NCBI GenBank assembly: GCA_934454435.1
Contig: CAKSGA010000001.1
Coordinates: 19,775-83,774, forward strand
DNA length: 64,000 bases
Reading direction: 5' to 3'
From: an uncultured Oscillospiraceae bacterium
Lineage (GTDB): Bacteria > Bacillota > Clostridia > Oscillospirales > Ruminococcaceae
Shown: one piece after another, positions 1-7,099 of the stretch
How positions within the stretch are numbered: the first letter of the stretch is position 1
Layout: every line of letters starts with the position of its first letter
The notes under the pieces: model-generated
What the model was told of the DNA's origin: nothing
The model's database searches: none
What the model saw: the letters and a program-made list of their open reading frames with translations, nothing else
Made by a program: the position numbers and the translations under genes

Positions 1-1
1 G

Positions 2-820
2 AAGAAGATAGAGATGATACACTACCGTACCGCAGACCCCATGCTCCCTGAAAACGCTGACCACATCGGCTTCGAGGGCAAGGAGCAGCTCGGTTCCTCC
101 AGAGGATACATCTGGTCCAGAACGCTTCCGCTGCTGAAGAACTGCCTGATAAAGGGCTACGGCGCCGATACATTCACCTATGTGTTCCCGCAGAACGATG
201 TGCTTGCGAAGTACTACTCCTACTCGCAGTTCAACGCCGGCTTCTACATCACTGTGGACAAGCCGCACAACATGTATCTCCAGATGTTCTACTCCAACGG
301 ACTTATCGCTCTCATTGCGTTCCTGGTGATCGTGGTATTCTACCTGGTGGACTGCTTCCGCCTGTACGCCCTGCGCAGGGAATATCGCCGTGAACAGACC
401 ATGGGCGCAGCTATCATGCTGGGCGTGGTCGGATATCTCACGGCGGGTCTGTTCAACGACTCTGTAGTTTCCGTGGCGCCTGTGTTCTGGATCCTGCTGG
501 GGACTGGTGCGGCGCTCAACACCATAAACCGCCGCATGGACAGAAACGTTGTCATTGACGAAGAATACGCCCCGGTCGAGGAGGAGAAAATGCCTGCTCC
601 AGAGGACAGCGAACGTGACCGCAGGGCAGCTGCAGCCGGCGAGATACTTGCAGCAGCGATCCGCACCGAACAGCAGAAGAAAGCGGAAGCGCAAAAGGAA
701 GCTATGTCAAAGGTCAGCCGTGAAGACGTTAATGATCTTCTGAATCGTATCCAATCCATGAGGGACAAAACGGCGAATTCTTCCGAAAAAGACACGGAGG
801 ACAGCAATGATAACAGCTGA
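2..820 (+). CDS. O-antigen ligase/polymerase-like membrane protein, C-terminal part (5' end outside window)
   Basis: The frame is open to the left edge, so the start lies outside the window. The visible ~270 residues begin with a loop typical of Wzy/WaaL-type proteins (SRGYIW, then KGYGADTF, then DKPHNMYLQ, the His-Asn region near the end of the periplasmic loop). Two or three hydrophobic segments follow (about residues 95-115, 130-150 and 155-170 of the visible part) and then a ~90-residue charged cytoplasmic tail rich in Glu, Lys and Ala, probably helical. Family members join or polymerise lipid-linked glycans at the membrane. The PHP-domain gene overlaps its last 14 bases and a glycosyltransferase lies downstream, which fits a surface-polysaccharide locus. 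Substrate unknown. Confidence 0.75.
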   Translation, partial: KKIEMIHYRTADPMLPENADHIGFEGKEQLGSSRGYIWSRTLPLLKNCLIKGYGADTFTYVFPQNDVLAKYYSYSQFNAGFYITVDKPHNMYLQMFYSNGLIALIAFLVIVVFYLVDCFRLYALRREYRREQTMGAAIMLGVVGYLTAGLFNDSVVSVAPVFWILLGTGAALNTINRRMDRNVVIDEEYAPVEEEKMPAPEDSERDRRAAAAGEILAAAIRTEQQKKAEAQKEAMSKVSREDVNDLLNRIQSMRDKTANSSEKDTEDSNDNS

Positions 821-1604
821 CTTCCACACCCACACCGACTTCTCCACCGACAGCGAACAGCCGATGGAGGGTGCCCTGGAGGCTCTGGTCAGCAAGGGAA
901 TAAAGACCGTGTGCTTCACTGAGCATATGGATATGGACTATCCTGGCGGAGAGTTCATTCTGGACACCGCCGCCTACCGTGAGCGACTTTTCAGCCTGCG
1001 TGAAAAATACCACGGCAGCATAGAGATACTTTTCGGCGTGGAGCTGGGACTGATGGACTACCTGGCGCCCCGGCTGCGGGAGTATGTTTCGGCGTGGGAC
1101 TTCGATTTCGTGATAGGTTCCTCGCACCTGGTTGACGGCATTGACCCGTACTACCCCGAATACTTCGGCCGCTTCGGCGACCGGAACGGCATTCTGAGAT
1201 ATTTTGAGAGCATTCTGGCGAATATACGGGCATTCGATGACTTCGATGTTTACGGTCACCTGGACTACGTGGTAAGGTACAGTCACGCCAGGACCTACGT
1301 CCCCGCAGACTATGCCGATATACTTGACGGGATACTCAAAACGCTTGTTTCCATGGGCAAGGGCATAGAACTCAACACAGCAGGGCTCAAATACGGTCTG
1401 GGATTCGCTCACCCGCACCCCTGGCTGCTCCGGCGTTACCGGGAGCTCGGCGGGGAGATCATCACGGTGGGCTCTGACGGCCACAAGGCAGAGCACTATG
1501 CGTGGGATTTCGACAAGGTCGCCGGTATTCTTGCGGAAGCAGGGTTCAGGTACTACACTGTGTTCCGCAAACGCAGGGCTGAGTTTGTTCCCATAATAAG
1601 GTAA
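807..1604 (+). CDS. PHP-domain phosphatase, histidinol-phosphatase (HisJ/HisK) family
   Basis: 265 residues, the usual length for PHP-type histidinol-phosphate phosphatase. All the metal-site motifs are visible: DFHTHTDFSTDS near the N-terminus, FTEHMDMD, GVELGL, GSSHLVDG, YGHLDYVVRY and, near the C-terminus, GSDGHKAEH. The ATG is preceded by GGAGG at a good distance and sits inside the end of the upstream polymerase gene, so the two are probably translationally coupled. The known family reaction is hydrolysis of L-histidinol phosphate. No other histidine gene is present and the neighbours are glycan genes, so a different phosphoester substrate (some PHP proteins act in capsule regulation as tyrosine phosphatases) is possible. 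Confidence 0.85.
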   Translation: MITADFHTHTDFSTDSEQPMEGALEALVSKGIKTVCFTEHMDMDYPGGEFILDTAAYRERLFSLREKYHGSIEILFGVELGLMDYLAPRLREYVSAWDFDFVIGSSHLVDGIDPYYPEYFGRFGDRNGILRYFESILANIRAFDDFDVYGHLDYVVRYSHARTYVPADYADILDGILKTLVSMGKGIELNTAGLKYGLGFAHPHPWLLRRYRELGGEIITVGSDGHKAEHYAWDFDKVAGILAEAGFRYYTVFRKRRAEFVPIIR

Positions 1605-1616
1605 TATGTGCAATTC

Positions 1617-1647
1617 GCTGGAGAAGTTTGGTATGACCTTCTCCAGC
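1617..1647 (+). terminator. Hairpin after the PHP gene, possible terminator
   Basis: A 10-bp perfect stem (GCTGGAGAAG pairing with CTTCTCCAGC) and 11-base loop, 12 bases after the stop codon. No run of T follows, so termination would be weak or factor-dependent. The next promoter begins 3 bases later. Confidence 0.4.
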
Positions 1648-1649
1648 GC

Positions 1650-1678
1650 TTGACTATGCCGCAGATATATGGTATAAT
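1650..1678 (+). promoter_or_regulatory. Sigma-A-type promoter reading into repeat A1 and the GT4 gene
   Basis: TTGACT at 1650-1655, 17-bp spacer, TATAAT at 1673-1678. The expected transcription start (about 1685) falls inside repeat A1, so the repeat would form the first ~170 bases of the leader of the glycosyltransferase mRNA. Confidence 0.75.
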
Positions 1679-1681
1679 TAA

Positions 1682-1853
1682 GGCAATACCGCATAATTAT
1701 TGTCGTGCGATTGCGCAGTCAGATTTTTCGTCAGATTGTACAATGAGGACGACGCAAGGCTGACGCCTTGCTAGGACGAATTGTGCAAGATGACGGAAAA
1801 GATGCAAGCAAGCGTGCGGCAAAGGCGTTAGCCGTAAATTGTGCGGTGTTGCC
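1682..1853 (+). repeat. Repeat family A, copy 1 (MITE-like, 172 bp)
   Basis: Imperfect terminal inverted repeats (GGCAATACCGCA at the left; the right end reads TGCGGTGTTGCC) flanked by TTAA on both sides. Internal hairpins include CAAGGC-TGAC-GCCTTG, followed by CTAGGACGAATTGTGC. No open reading frame. Copy 3 (50132-50303) is the same length and differs at about six positions; copy 2 (12961-13210) is longer and diverged. The form suggests a non-autonomous mobile element, but no transposase is in the window. Confidence 0.8.
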
Positions 1854-1967
1854 TTAAATTTGAGTTAACCAAAGCGAAACGTAACAGGACAGGGGTGAGT
1901 TACCTGTTCTGTCCGATCGCCGCTTCATCTGCAAAAATAAAAAACGGAAAGGAAGCATGATCAAATA

Positions 1968-2978
1968 ATGAAAGTGCTGCTATATTCTGAGGCTATGAAC
2001 CTTGTCAGGATCTCCGGTCTGGGCAGGGCGATAATGCATCAGCAGCGTGCGTTACAGCTGAATGGTTTTGAATATACCCTGGACCCCAAAGACGACTACG
2101 ATATCGTACATATAAATACCCTGGGACTTCGCTCCCGCCACCTCGCAAAGACCGCACGAAAAGCCGGAAAGCGTGTTGTTTACCATGCTCACTCCACCGA
2201 AGAGGACTTCCGGAATTCGTTTATATTTTCAAATGCTCTGTCCGGTTTTGTGAAGAAATGGATATGCAGCTGCTACCGTCGGGGAGATGTCATTGTAACT
2301 CCCACGGAGTACTCCAGGCGGCTGATTCAGGGCTACGGGATAAAAAATCCCATCTACCCGGTTTCCAACGGTATTGACCTTGAAAAATATGCTCCGCAGC
2401 CCGGCGACCGTGAGGCGTTCCGCAGCAGAATGGGCTTTTCAGATACCGACAAGGTCGTTATCTCGGTAGGGCTGTACTTCGAGCGCAAGGGCATTCTTGA
2501 CTTCGTACAGATGGCAAGGGACATGCCGGACTACAAGTTCGTGTGGTTCGGAAAGACCCCGCTTTACAGCGTTCCTATGAAGATACGCAGGGCGGTGCAC
2601 ACAAAGCTCCCGAACCTGATTTTCGCAGGATATGTACAGCCGGACGAGCTCAAACAGGCTTATGTCGGCTGTGACGCCTACATATTCCCCACCTATGAGG
2701 AAACCGAGGGCATAGTCCTGCTGGAAGCTCTGGCGGCAAAGGCGAACGTAATAATCCGTGACATTCCGGTGTTCGACTGGCTGACAGACCGGCACGACTG
2801 CTACAAGGCAAAGGACCTTGCCGATTTCGAGCGCCTGATACGCTCGACTATCTCCGGGGAGCTTCCGTCACTCAGCGAGAATGGACGTGAGGCCGTCACC
2901 GGCATGGATATAAAAAAAGTCGGCGAGCGACTGATAAGCATTTATACCGGCATGTTTGAGCAGAAACAGAACCAATAA
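1968..2978 (+). CDS. Glycosyltransferase family 4 (GT-B fold)
   Basis: 336 residues. The N-terminal half has the glycine-rich start of a GT-B enzyme (SGLGRAI). The C-terminal half has the nucleotide-sugar site: PVSNGIDLEKY, SVGLYFERKG, a GYVQPDEL loop and PTYEETEGIVLLEAL, the EX7E-type signature of retaining GT4 enzymes. It should transfer a sugar from an activated donor to a glycan at the cytoplasmic membrane face. An AGGAAG site lies 13 bases before this ATG and only 2 bases before a tiny frame (ATG at 1957, three codons, stop overlapping the gene's ATG), so coupling is possible. A sigma-A promoter and repeat A1 lie upstream; a terminator follows. Confidence 0.85.
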   Translation: MKVLLYSEAMNLVRISGLGRAIMHQQRALQLNGFEYTLDPKDDYDIVHINTLGLRSRHLAKTARKAGKRVVYHAHSTEEDFRNSFIFSNALSGFVKKWICSCYRRGDVIVTPTEYSRRLIQGYGIKNPIYPVSNGIDLEKYAPQPGDREAFRSRMGFSDTDKVVISVGLYFERKGILDFVQMARDMPDYKFVWFGKTPLYSVPMKIRRAVHTKLPNLIFAGYVQPDELKQAYVGCDAYIFPTYEETEGIVLLEALAAKANVIIRDIPVFDWLTDRHDCYKAKDLADFERLIRSTISGELPSLSENGREAVTGMDIKKVGERLISIYTGMFEQKQNQ

Positions 2979-2987
2979 ACGATCTGA

Positions 2988-3018
2988 GGCGGATATATGA
3001 GATATCCGCCTTATATTT
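2988..3018 (+). terminator. Rho-independent terminator of the GT4 gene
   Basis: GGCGGATAT pairs perfectly with ATATCCGCC across a 5-base loop, followed by TTATATTT. Confidence 0.75.
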
Positions 3019-3089
3019 CGTCGAAATGCTGTATTTTAGGGCGCAAAATTAGCGCATCTGTAAAATTTCGGAAAAGCATTGAACTGAGG

Positions 3090-3118
3090 TTGACATCTTC
3101 ATTAATTTAATATACAAT
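3090..3118 (+). promoter_or_regulatory. Strong sigma-A-type promoter
   Basis: TTGACA at 3090-3095, exactly 17 bp, TACAAT at 3113-3118, in an A+T-rich stretch. It serves the 3210 gene with a leader of about 85 bases. Confidence 0.85.
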
Positions 3119-3209
3119 ATTGATACAGGTGTGAATTCTATTCAAATCTATACACATTTTACAAAGAACCGGTAGCTTCAGGCTTTGTCCGGAAAAAGGA
3201 GGAATGAAC

Positions 3210-3779
3210 ATGGGTCTGTTTGATAAGCTTAACAGCGCAGCTCCGTTATCTGATCCGCCACAGCAGACGCAGACGGTTGGTGTGCGTACTGAAATATTCT
3301 CGTTTTCAGCGCTTCCTGAAAGCCTGACAGAAATGCAGGCGCTCCCCGAAGCGGACCTGAGCGACCCGTTCAGGACCGCTGCACTGACCGTATGCGCACT
3401 CTGCGCATACGCCGCAGATAAGGTCATCGGCACCGATATGCTCAACTGGCTCAGGGGTCCCCGGCCGCTCAGCGGGCAGGATTTATCATTCCTGAACGAC
3501 CGGTTCCGTGGCGGAAAGATCTACGTCCCGTTCTCCTACTTCGCCGGAGCAGTCCCGGAAAACAACTATACGCCATCTCAGCCGTTCACCATTAAGGTGT
3601 GCAGCGACCACAATTCCGGCGCAGAACAGGGCTATATGAAGCTCTTTATCCCCTCCGGCGGTGCTGACACTCCCAGGCCGATAAAGCTCCGCATGAAGGG
3701 TGATGGAAAGTGGTGTCTGTGGGAACAGTACCTTCTTCCCGATATCCGCCAGCCGAAATCTGCCGATCTGTGGGTCTGA
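3210..3779 (+). CDS. Unrecognised soluble protein (189 aa)
   Basis: An ATG lies 6 bases further upstream, but AAGGAGG then leaves only one base before it; the ATG at 3210 (MGLFDKL) has ideal spacing and is the likely start. No signal peptide, no clear membrane segment except a mildly hydrophobic stretch (TAALTVCALCAYAADKV, residues ~55-72), and a polar N-terminal linker rich in Gln, Pro and Thr. The C-terminal half (RGGKIYVPFSYFAG, then a WCLWEQYLLPDIRQP ending) looks like a compact alpha/beta or beta domain. I recall similar uncharacterised proteins in Ruminococcus (possibly DUF6935), but this is from memory only. It is a single-gene unit with its own strong promoter and shared terminator. 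Confidence 0.8.
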   Translation: MGLFDKLNSAAPLSDPPQQTQTVGVRTEIFSFSALPESLTEMQALPEADLSDPFRTAALTVCALCAYAADKVIGTDMLNWLRGPRPLSGQDLSFLNDRFRGGKIYVPFSYFAGAVPENNYTPSQPFTIKVCSDHNSGAEQGYMKLFIPSGGADTPRPIKLRMKGDGKWCLWEQYLLPDIRQPKSADLWV

Positions 3780-3795
3780 CAGCCTGAAACCATAA

Positions 3796-3834
3796 TAATA
3801 AAAGGAGCCGTATTGACACGGCTCCTTTATTATT
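3796..3834. terminator. Bidirectional terminator between the 3210 gene and the HtrA-like gene
   Basis: AAAGGAGCCGT (3801-3811) pairs perfectly with ACGGCTCCTTT (3818-3828) across a 6-base loop, with A/T tails on both sides (TTATTATT to the right, AATAATAATA to the left). It can stop the + gene and the convergent minus gene. Confidence 0.9.
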
Positions 3835-3841
3835 TCTATGA

Positions 3842-5188
3842 TCAGCTTCCGCTGTATTCTGACAGCTCAACTTCAAAGTCAACTGACTTCTCACGTCCTC
3901 TGCTGTCTGTTCTTGCAACGGTCACCGTAACCTTGTCGCCGGGCTTCATGTCCTTGATAATCTCGGAGACCTCGTCAACTGAACGGACCTCAGTGCCGTT
4001 TATTGCTGTGATGGTATCGCCAACTACCAGCTCGCTCTTGGCTATCGCAAGGCTCTGGTCGATGTCAGTTACCAGCAGACCGGGAGTCATGCCCTGTATA
4101 GCTCCCAGATAGTCGCTGACCTGCAAGCAGGTTATGCCGAGTATCGGACGGCCGCTTACATAGCCCTTGGTGATAAGGTCGCTTATGACTGACTTGGCAT
4201 CGTTTATCGTGATGGCAAAGCCAAGGTTCTCGGCATTGTTGTTGATCAGCTTCATGTTTACAACGCCTACGACCTCGCCGTACATGTTGAACATGCCGCC
4301 GCCGGAGTTACCGCTGTTTATCGCCGTATCAGTCTGGATAGCAGATATGCTGTTGTCATCGTAGACCTGACGGTTAAGTCCGGACACAACGCCCTTTGCT
4401 ACAGAGGTTTCAAGTCCCAGCGGGTTGCCTATTACAACGACGTCATCGCCAAGGCTCAGCTTGTCGGAGTCGCCCAGCTTTGCTGCACAGAGATCCTTTG
4501 CGTCTATCTTCAGCACTGCAAGGTCTGTGTCGGTATCGGAGCCCAGGAGCTCCGCTGTGTAGCTTGTGGACACGCTGTCGCCGGTTTCAGGGTCAGTGGT
4601 ATTGACGTTTACGACCAGCTTCGATACGGGGGAATCCTCGTTTTCTGCAACGTGGGCGTTCGTGATGATGTATCCGTCAGAGGATATCACGATGCCGCTT
4701 CCTGCGCCGTAAAGAGTTTCCTGACCACGATATGTCACATATACCTCAATGTATACGATGGAGTCCTTGACTTCCTTTACAAGATCCCTTGTATATGCGT
4801 AGGTGCCATCGCTGTTATACTCGACATCACCGGATGTGGTGTGAGTTCCAACGCCGCTCTGGAGCGAATTCAGGACCTCTTCAGCGTCGCTGGAAAGGCT
4901 GGAGTCAGAAGCCGATACAGTGGAAGATGCGCTCTCATCGGGAATGCTGCTGTCAGCCTCCTGTGTAACGCTGCTGCCGCCGCTCACCATTCCGAGCGCC
5001 TTGTTCGCCGCAAAAGCTCCGCCGAAACCGGCACCGCCGCAGATAACTGCCACCGCAGCGATCAGGGCGATCACTCTGCCGGTCTTATGTGTGTTGGGCT
5101 TCTTCGGGGGCTGGGGCTCAGTCGAGAAGTTGCCCTGGTACTGTGTATTGTTCTGGCTTTCGTTCATGCCATTATTATAGTCAAACAT
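3842..5188 (-). CDS. htrA: HtrA/DegP-like membrane-anchored serine protease with PDZ domain
   Basis: 448 residues counted from MFDYNNG; another ATG two codons upstream leaves only 3 bases after AGGA and is less likely. Order: proline-rich cytoplasmic N-terminus (1-36), one membrane segment (~38-66), Ser-rich linker (to ~115), trypsin-like domain with the catalytic triad His179 (ITNAHVAE), Asp222 (DTDLAVLKI) and Ser295 (SGNSGGGMF), then one PDZ domain (~340-435). Family members degrade or refold damaged proteins outside the membrane. Upstream on the minus strand there is a TATACT (5252-5257) without a good -35. It is monocistronic. Confidence 0.93.
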   Translation of the reverse strand: MFDYNNGMNESQNNTQYQGNFSTEPQPPKKPNTHKTGRVIALIAAVAVICGGAGFGGAFAANKALGMVSGGSSVTQEADSSIPDESASSTVSASDSSLSSDAEEVLNSLQSGVGTHTTSGDVEYNSDGTYAYTRDLVKEVKDSIVYIEVYVTYRGQETLYGAGSGIVISSDGYIITNAHVAENEDSPVSKLVVNVNTTDPETGDSVSTSYTAELLGSDTDTDLAVLKIDAKDLCAAKLGDSDKLSLGDDVVVIGNPLGLETSVAKGVVSGLNRQVYDDNSISAIQTDTAINSGNSGGGMFNMYGEVVGVVNMKLINNNAENLGFAITINDAKSVISDLITKGYVSGRPILGITCLQVSDYLGAIQGMTPGLLVTDIDQSLAIAKSELVVGDTITAINGTEVRSVDEVSEIIKDMKPGDKVTVTVARTDSRGREKSVDFEVELSEYSGS

Positions 5189-5337
5189 GATCATTCGTCC
5201 TTTCTCCGGTCATCGGTACTGTCCGGTTCCCGTTTCCCTTATCGTGTCTTTAGTATAGCAATCCATTGTGTACATCAGGTGAAACAAATTTGAACAAACA
5301 ATTAAATCACGCTGAACTATTTTAACCGTTCCTGCGA

Positions 5338-6735
5338 TCAGCCCATGCTTGCGGGGGCTTCGCTCATTATAGGCGCTTCGTGACCCTTTACAGCACGGTC
5401 AGCGGCGAGGGCAATTGCACATTCAAGACGCTTCTTCTGCATCTCACAGGCTATCTTGTAGGGCTTCTTGACATCGCCCTCATAGATGAAGCTGTTCGCA
5501 TTGCAGCCGCCGGAGCAGAAGAACTTCGCCCAGCAGTTGCGGCAGCCCTCCTTGCTGTATACGTGGACCTTGGAGAAATAGGTCTTGATATCATCGTTGA
5601 AAGTCCCATCATAAAGGTTGCCCATTTTCCACTGCTCTATACCAACGAACTGGTGGCAGGGGTAGATGTCACCGTGCGGCTCGACAGCTACATAGTCGTT
5701 ACCGCAGCCGCAGCCTCTCAGGCGCTTTATTGCGCAGGGTCCTGCGTTCAGGTCCACCATGAAGTGGAAAAAGTTGAACTTGTCCTCGGTACGGTTAGCC
5801 ATGATGTCGCACAGCCTGTCGTACTCGGAGAAAACTCTCGGCAGGTCCTCTTCGTTGAGGGCGTAGGGCATGGAGGGGTCTGTGACTACCGGCTCAGCGG
5901 AAAGCTGAACAAATCCCAGGTCACGCATTGCGAGAATATCATCAGCGAAATCCAGATTGTACTTCGTGAATGTTGCACGGACATAGTAATCCTTCGTGCC
6001 ACGGCTCTGCACCAGCTTCTGGAACTTCGGCACGATTATGTCGAAGCAGCTCTTGCCGTTGATGGTCTTGCGGATACGGTCGGTGACCTCACGTCTGCCA
6101 TCAAGGGAGAGAACGCAGTTGCTCATCTCCTTGTTGATGTATGCTATCTTCTCGTCATCGAGCAGTATGCCGTTGGTGGTGATAGTGAAGCGGAAGTGCT
6201 TTCCGTACTTCTTCTCGATAGAACGTGCATACTCAACGGTCTGAACCACCGTATCCCACGCCATCAGGGGCTCTCCGCCGAAAAAGTCCAGCTCGAGCTG
6301 CTCACGGTTTGCAGAACGCTCGATAAGAAAGTCTATAGCTTTCCTGCCGGTTTCGGGGGTCATGATGCAGCGCTCGCCGCCGAAGTCGCCCTGCTGTGCA
6401 AAGCAGTATTCGCAGCGCAGGTTGCAGTCGTGGGAAACGTTCAGGCACATGGACTTCACCGGGGACTTTACCATAGTGTTGCTGTACTTCTCATAGTCGT
6501 CCTCAGCGAACAGTGCGCCGTCCTTGTACAGCTGGTAGAGCTCCGCATAGCTCTCACAGACCTCGCTCCCGGAGTACTTCGGCAGCTTTGCGGGGAGGTC
6601 GGCGGGCATGGTTTCGGACATGGGAGCATCGATGAAATCCAGCATGTCATATGCACAGTCATCAGGAAGGTGCACCGCACCGCTGTTGACGTCCAGCACT
6701 ATATTGTAACCGAGCTGTTTGAACTTGTGTATCAT
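5338..6735 (-). CDS. scfB: SCIFF peptide maturase, radical SAM/SPASM protein
   Basis: 465 residues, the normal length for this family. Cys104, Cys108 and Cys111 (CNLRCEYC) form the CxxxCxxC site for the radical-SAM iron-sulfur cluster, followed by FFGGEPL. The C-terminal third is a cysteine-rich SPASM region (GCGCGNDY, PHGDIYPCHQF, GCRNCWAKFFCSGGCNAN) for auxiliary clusters. The enzyme installs thioether bonds between Cys residues and acceptor residues of the SCIFF precursor. It lies 88 bases after scfA, with a terminator hairpin between them, so it is probably made from partial read-through. RBS AAAGG lies 10 bases before the ATG. Confidence 0.96.
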   Translation of the reverse strand: MIHKFKQLGYNIVLDVNSGAVHLPDDCAYDMLDFIDAPMSETMPADLPAKLPKYSGSEVCESYAELYQLYKDGALFAEDDYEKYSNTMVKSPVKSMCLNVSHDCNLRCEYCFAQQGDFGGERCIMTPETGRKAIDFLIERSANREQLELDFFGGEPLMAWDTVVQTVEYARSIEKKYGKHFRFTITTNGILLDDEKIAYINKEMSNCVLSLDGRREVTDRIRKTINGKSCFDIIVPKFQKLVQSRGTKDYYVRATFTKYNLDFADDILAMRDLGFVQLSAEPVVTDPSMPYALNEEDLPRVFSEYDRLCDIMANRTEDKFNFFHFMVDLNAGPCAIKRLRGCGCGNDYVAVEPHGDIYPCHQFVGIEQWKMGNLYDGTFNDDIKTYFSKVHVYSKEGCRNCWAKFFCSGGCNANSFIYEGDVKKPYKIACEMQKKRLECAIALAADRAVKGHEAPIMSEAPASMG

Positions 6736-6770
6736 TGGAATTTCGCCTTTCTATGTAAAAATATCTTCTC

Positions 6771-6799
6771 AAAAAAACTGGGCGGAACAGTTCCGCCCA
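6771..6799 (-). terminator. Intercistronic terminator between scfA and scfB
   Basis: Read on the minus strand, TGGGCGGAA pairs with TTCCGCCCA over a 3-base loop, then G and seven T. No promoter was seen between it and scfB, so it probably works as a partial terminator that sets a high peptide-to-maturase ratio. Confidence 0.9.
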
Positions 6800-6823
6800 T
6801 GATGTGCAATATCAGGAATGATA

Positions 6824-6967
6824 TTACTTTTCAGACTCACATTTCTGGTTTGCAACTGTGCAGGAAGTCTTGCAGGCAGACTGGCAGGAGCTCTGGCACT
6901 TGCCGCAGCCGCCCTTTACAGCGGAAGCCTTCAGGTTAGCCTTATTGATGGTAGTGATGTGCTTCAA
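6824..6967 (-). CDS. scfA: SCIFF (six-cysteines-in-forty-five) ranthipeptide precursor
   Basis: 47 residues starting at TTG (6965-6967), 5 bases after GAGGTG. An upstream in-frame ATG exists, but that RBS lies inside its codons. The peptide begins MKHITTINKANLKAS and has six Cys at 21, 24, 28, 32, 36 and 43 (CGKCQSSCQSACKTSC then CTVANQKC pattern). Length, leader and cysteine spacing match the SCIFF family, which is nearly universal in Clostridia and is cross-linked by ScfB into a thioether peptide. Reported roles are in signalling; the product here is unknown. A TTGAAA-17-TATACT promoter lies upstream. No exporter gene is nearby. Confidence 0.95.
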   Translation of the reverse strand: MKHITTINKANLKASAVKGGCGKCQSSCQSACKTSCTVANQKCESEK

Positions 6968-7027
6968 ACTGAACACCTCTTTCATTGATGTATTACAGAA
7001 ACCCCTCGGGTGACTGTTATCATTACT

Positions 7028-7056
7028 AGTATACCATAATCTCCACAATATTTCAA
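7028..7056 (-). promoter_or_regulatory. Sigma-A-type promoter of scfA-scfB
   Basis: Minus strand: TTGAAA (7056-7051), 17 bp, TATACT (7033-7028). Confidence 0.85.
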
Positions 7057-7099
7057 GTAGCATTGCGAGATTTTTTACGATTTTTTGCCGCCTGGCAGA

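Noticed and set aside
807-1604. Assignment of the PHP gene to a histidine biosynthesis operon
   Set aside because: No other his gene in the window; context is surface polysaccharide, so only the family name was kept.
1682-1853. CRISPR array or riboswitch for repeat family A
   Set aside because: Copies are dispersed single units in unrelated contexts and both orientations, with inverted ends; no spacers and no known riboswitch core recognised.
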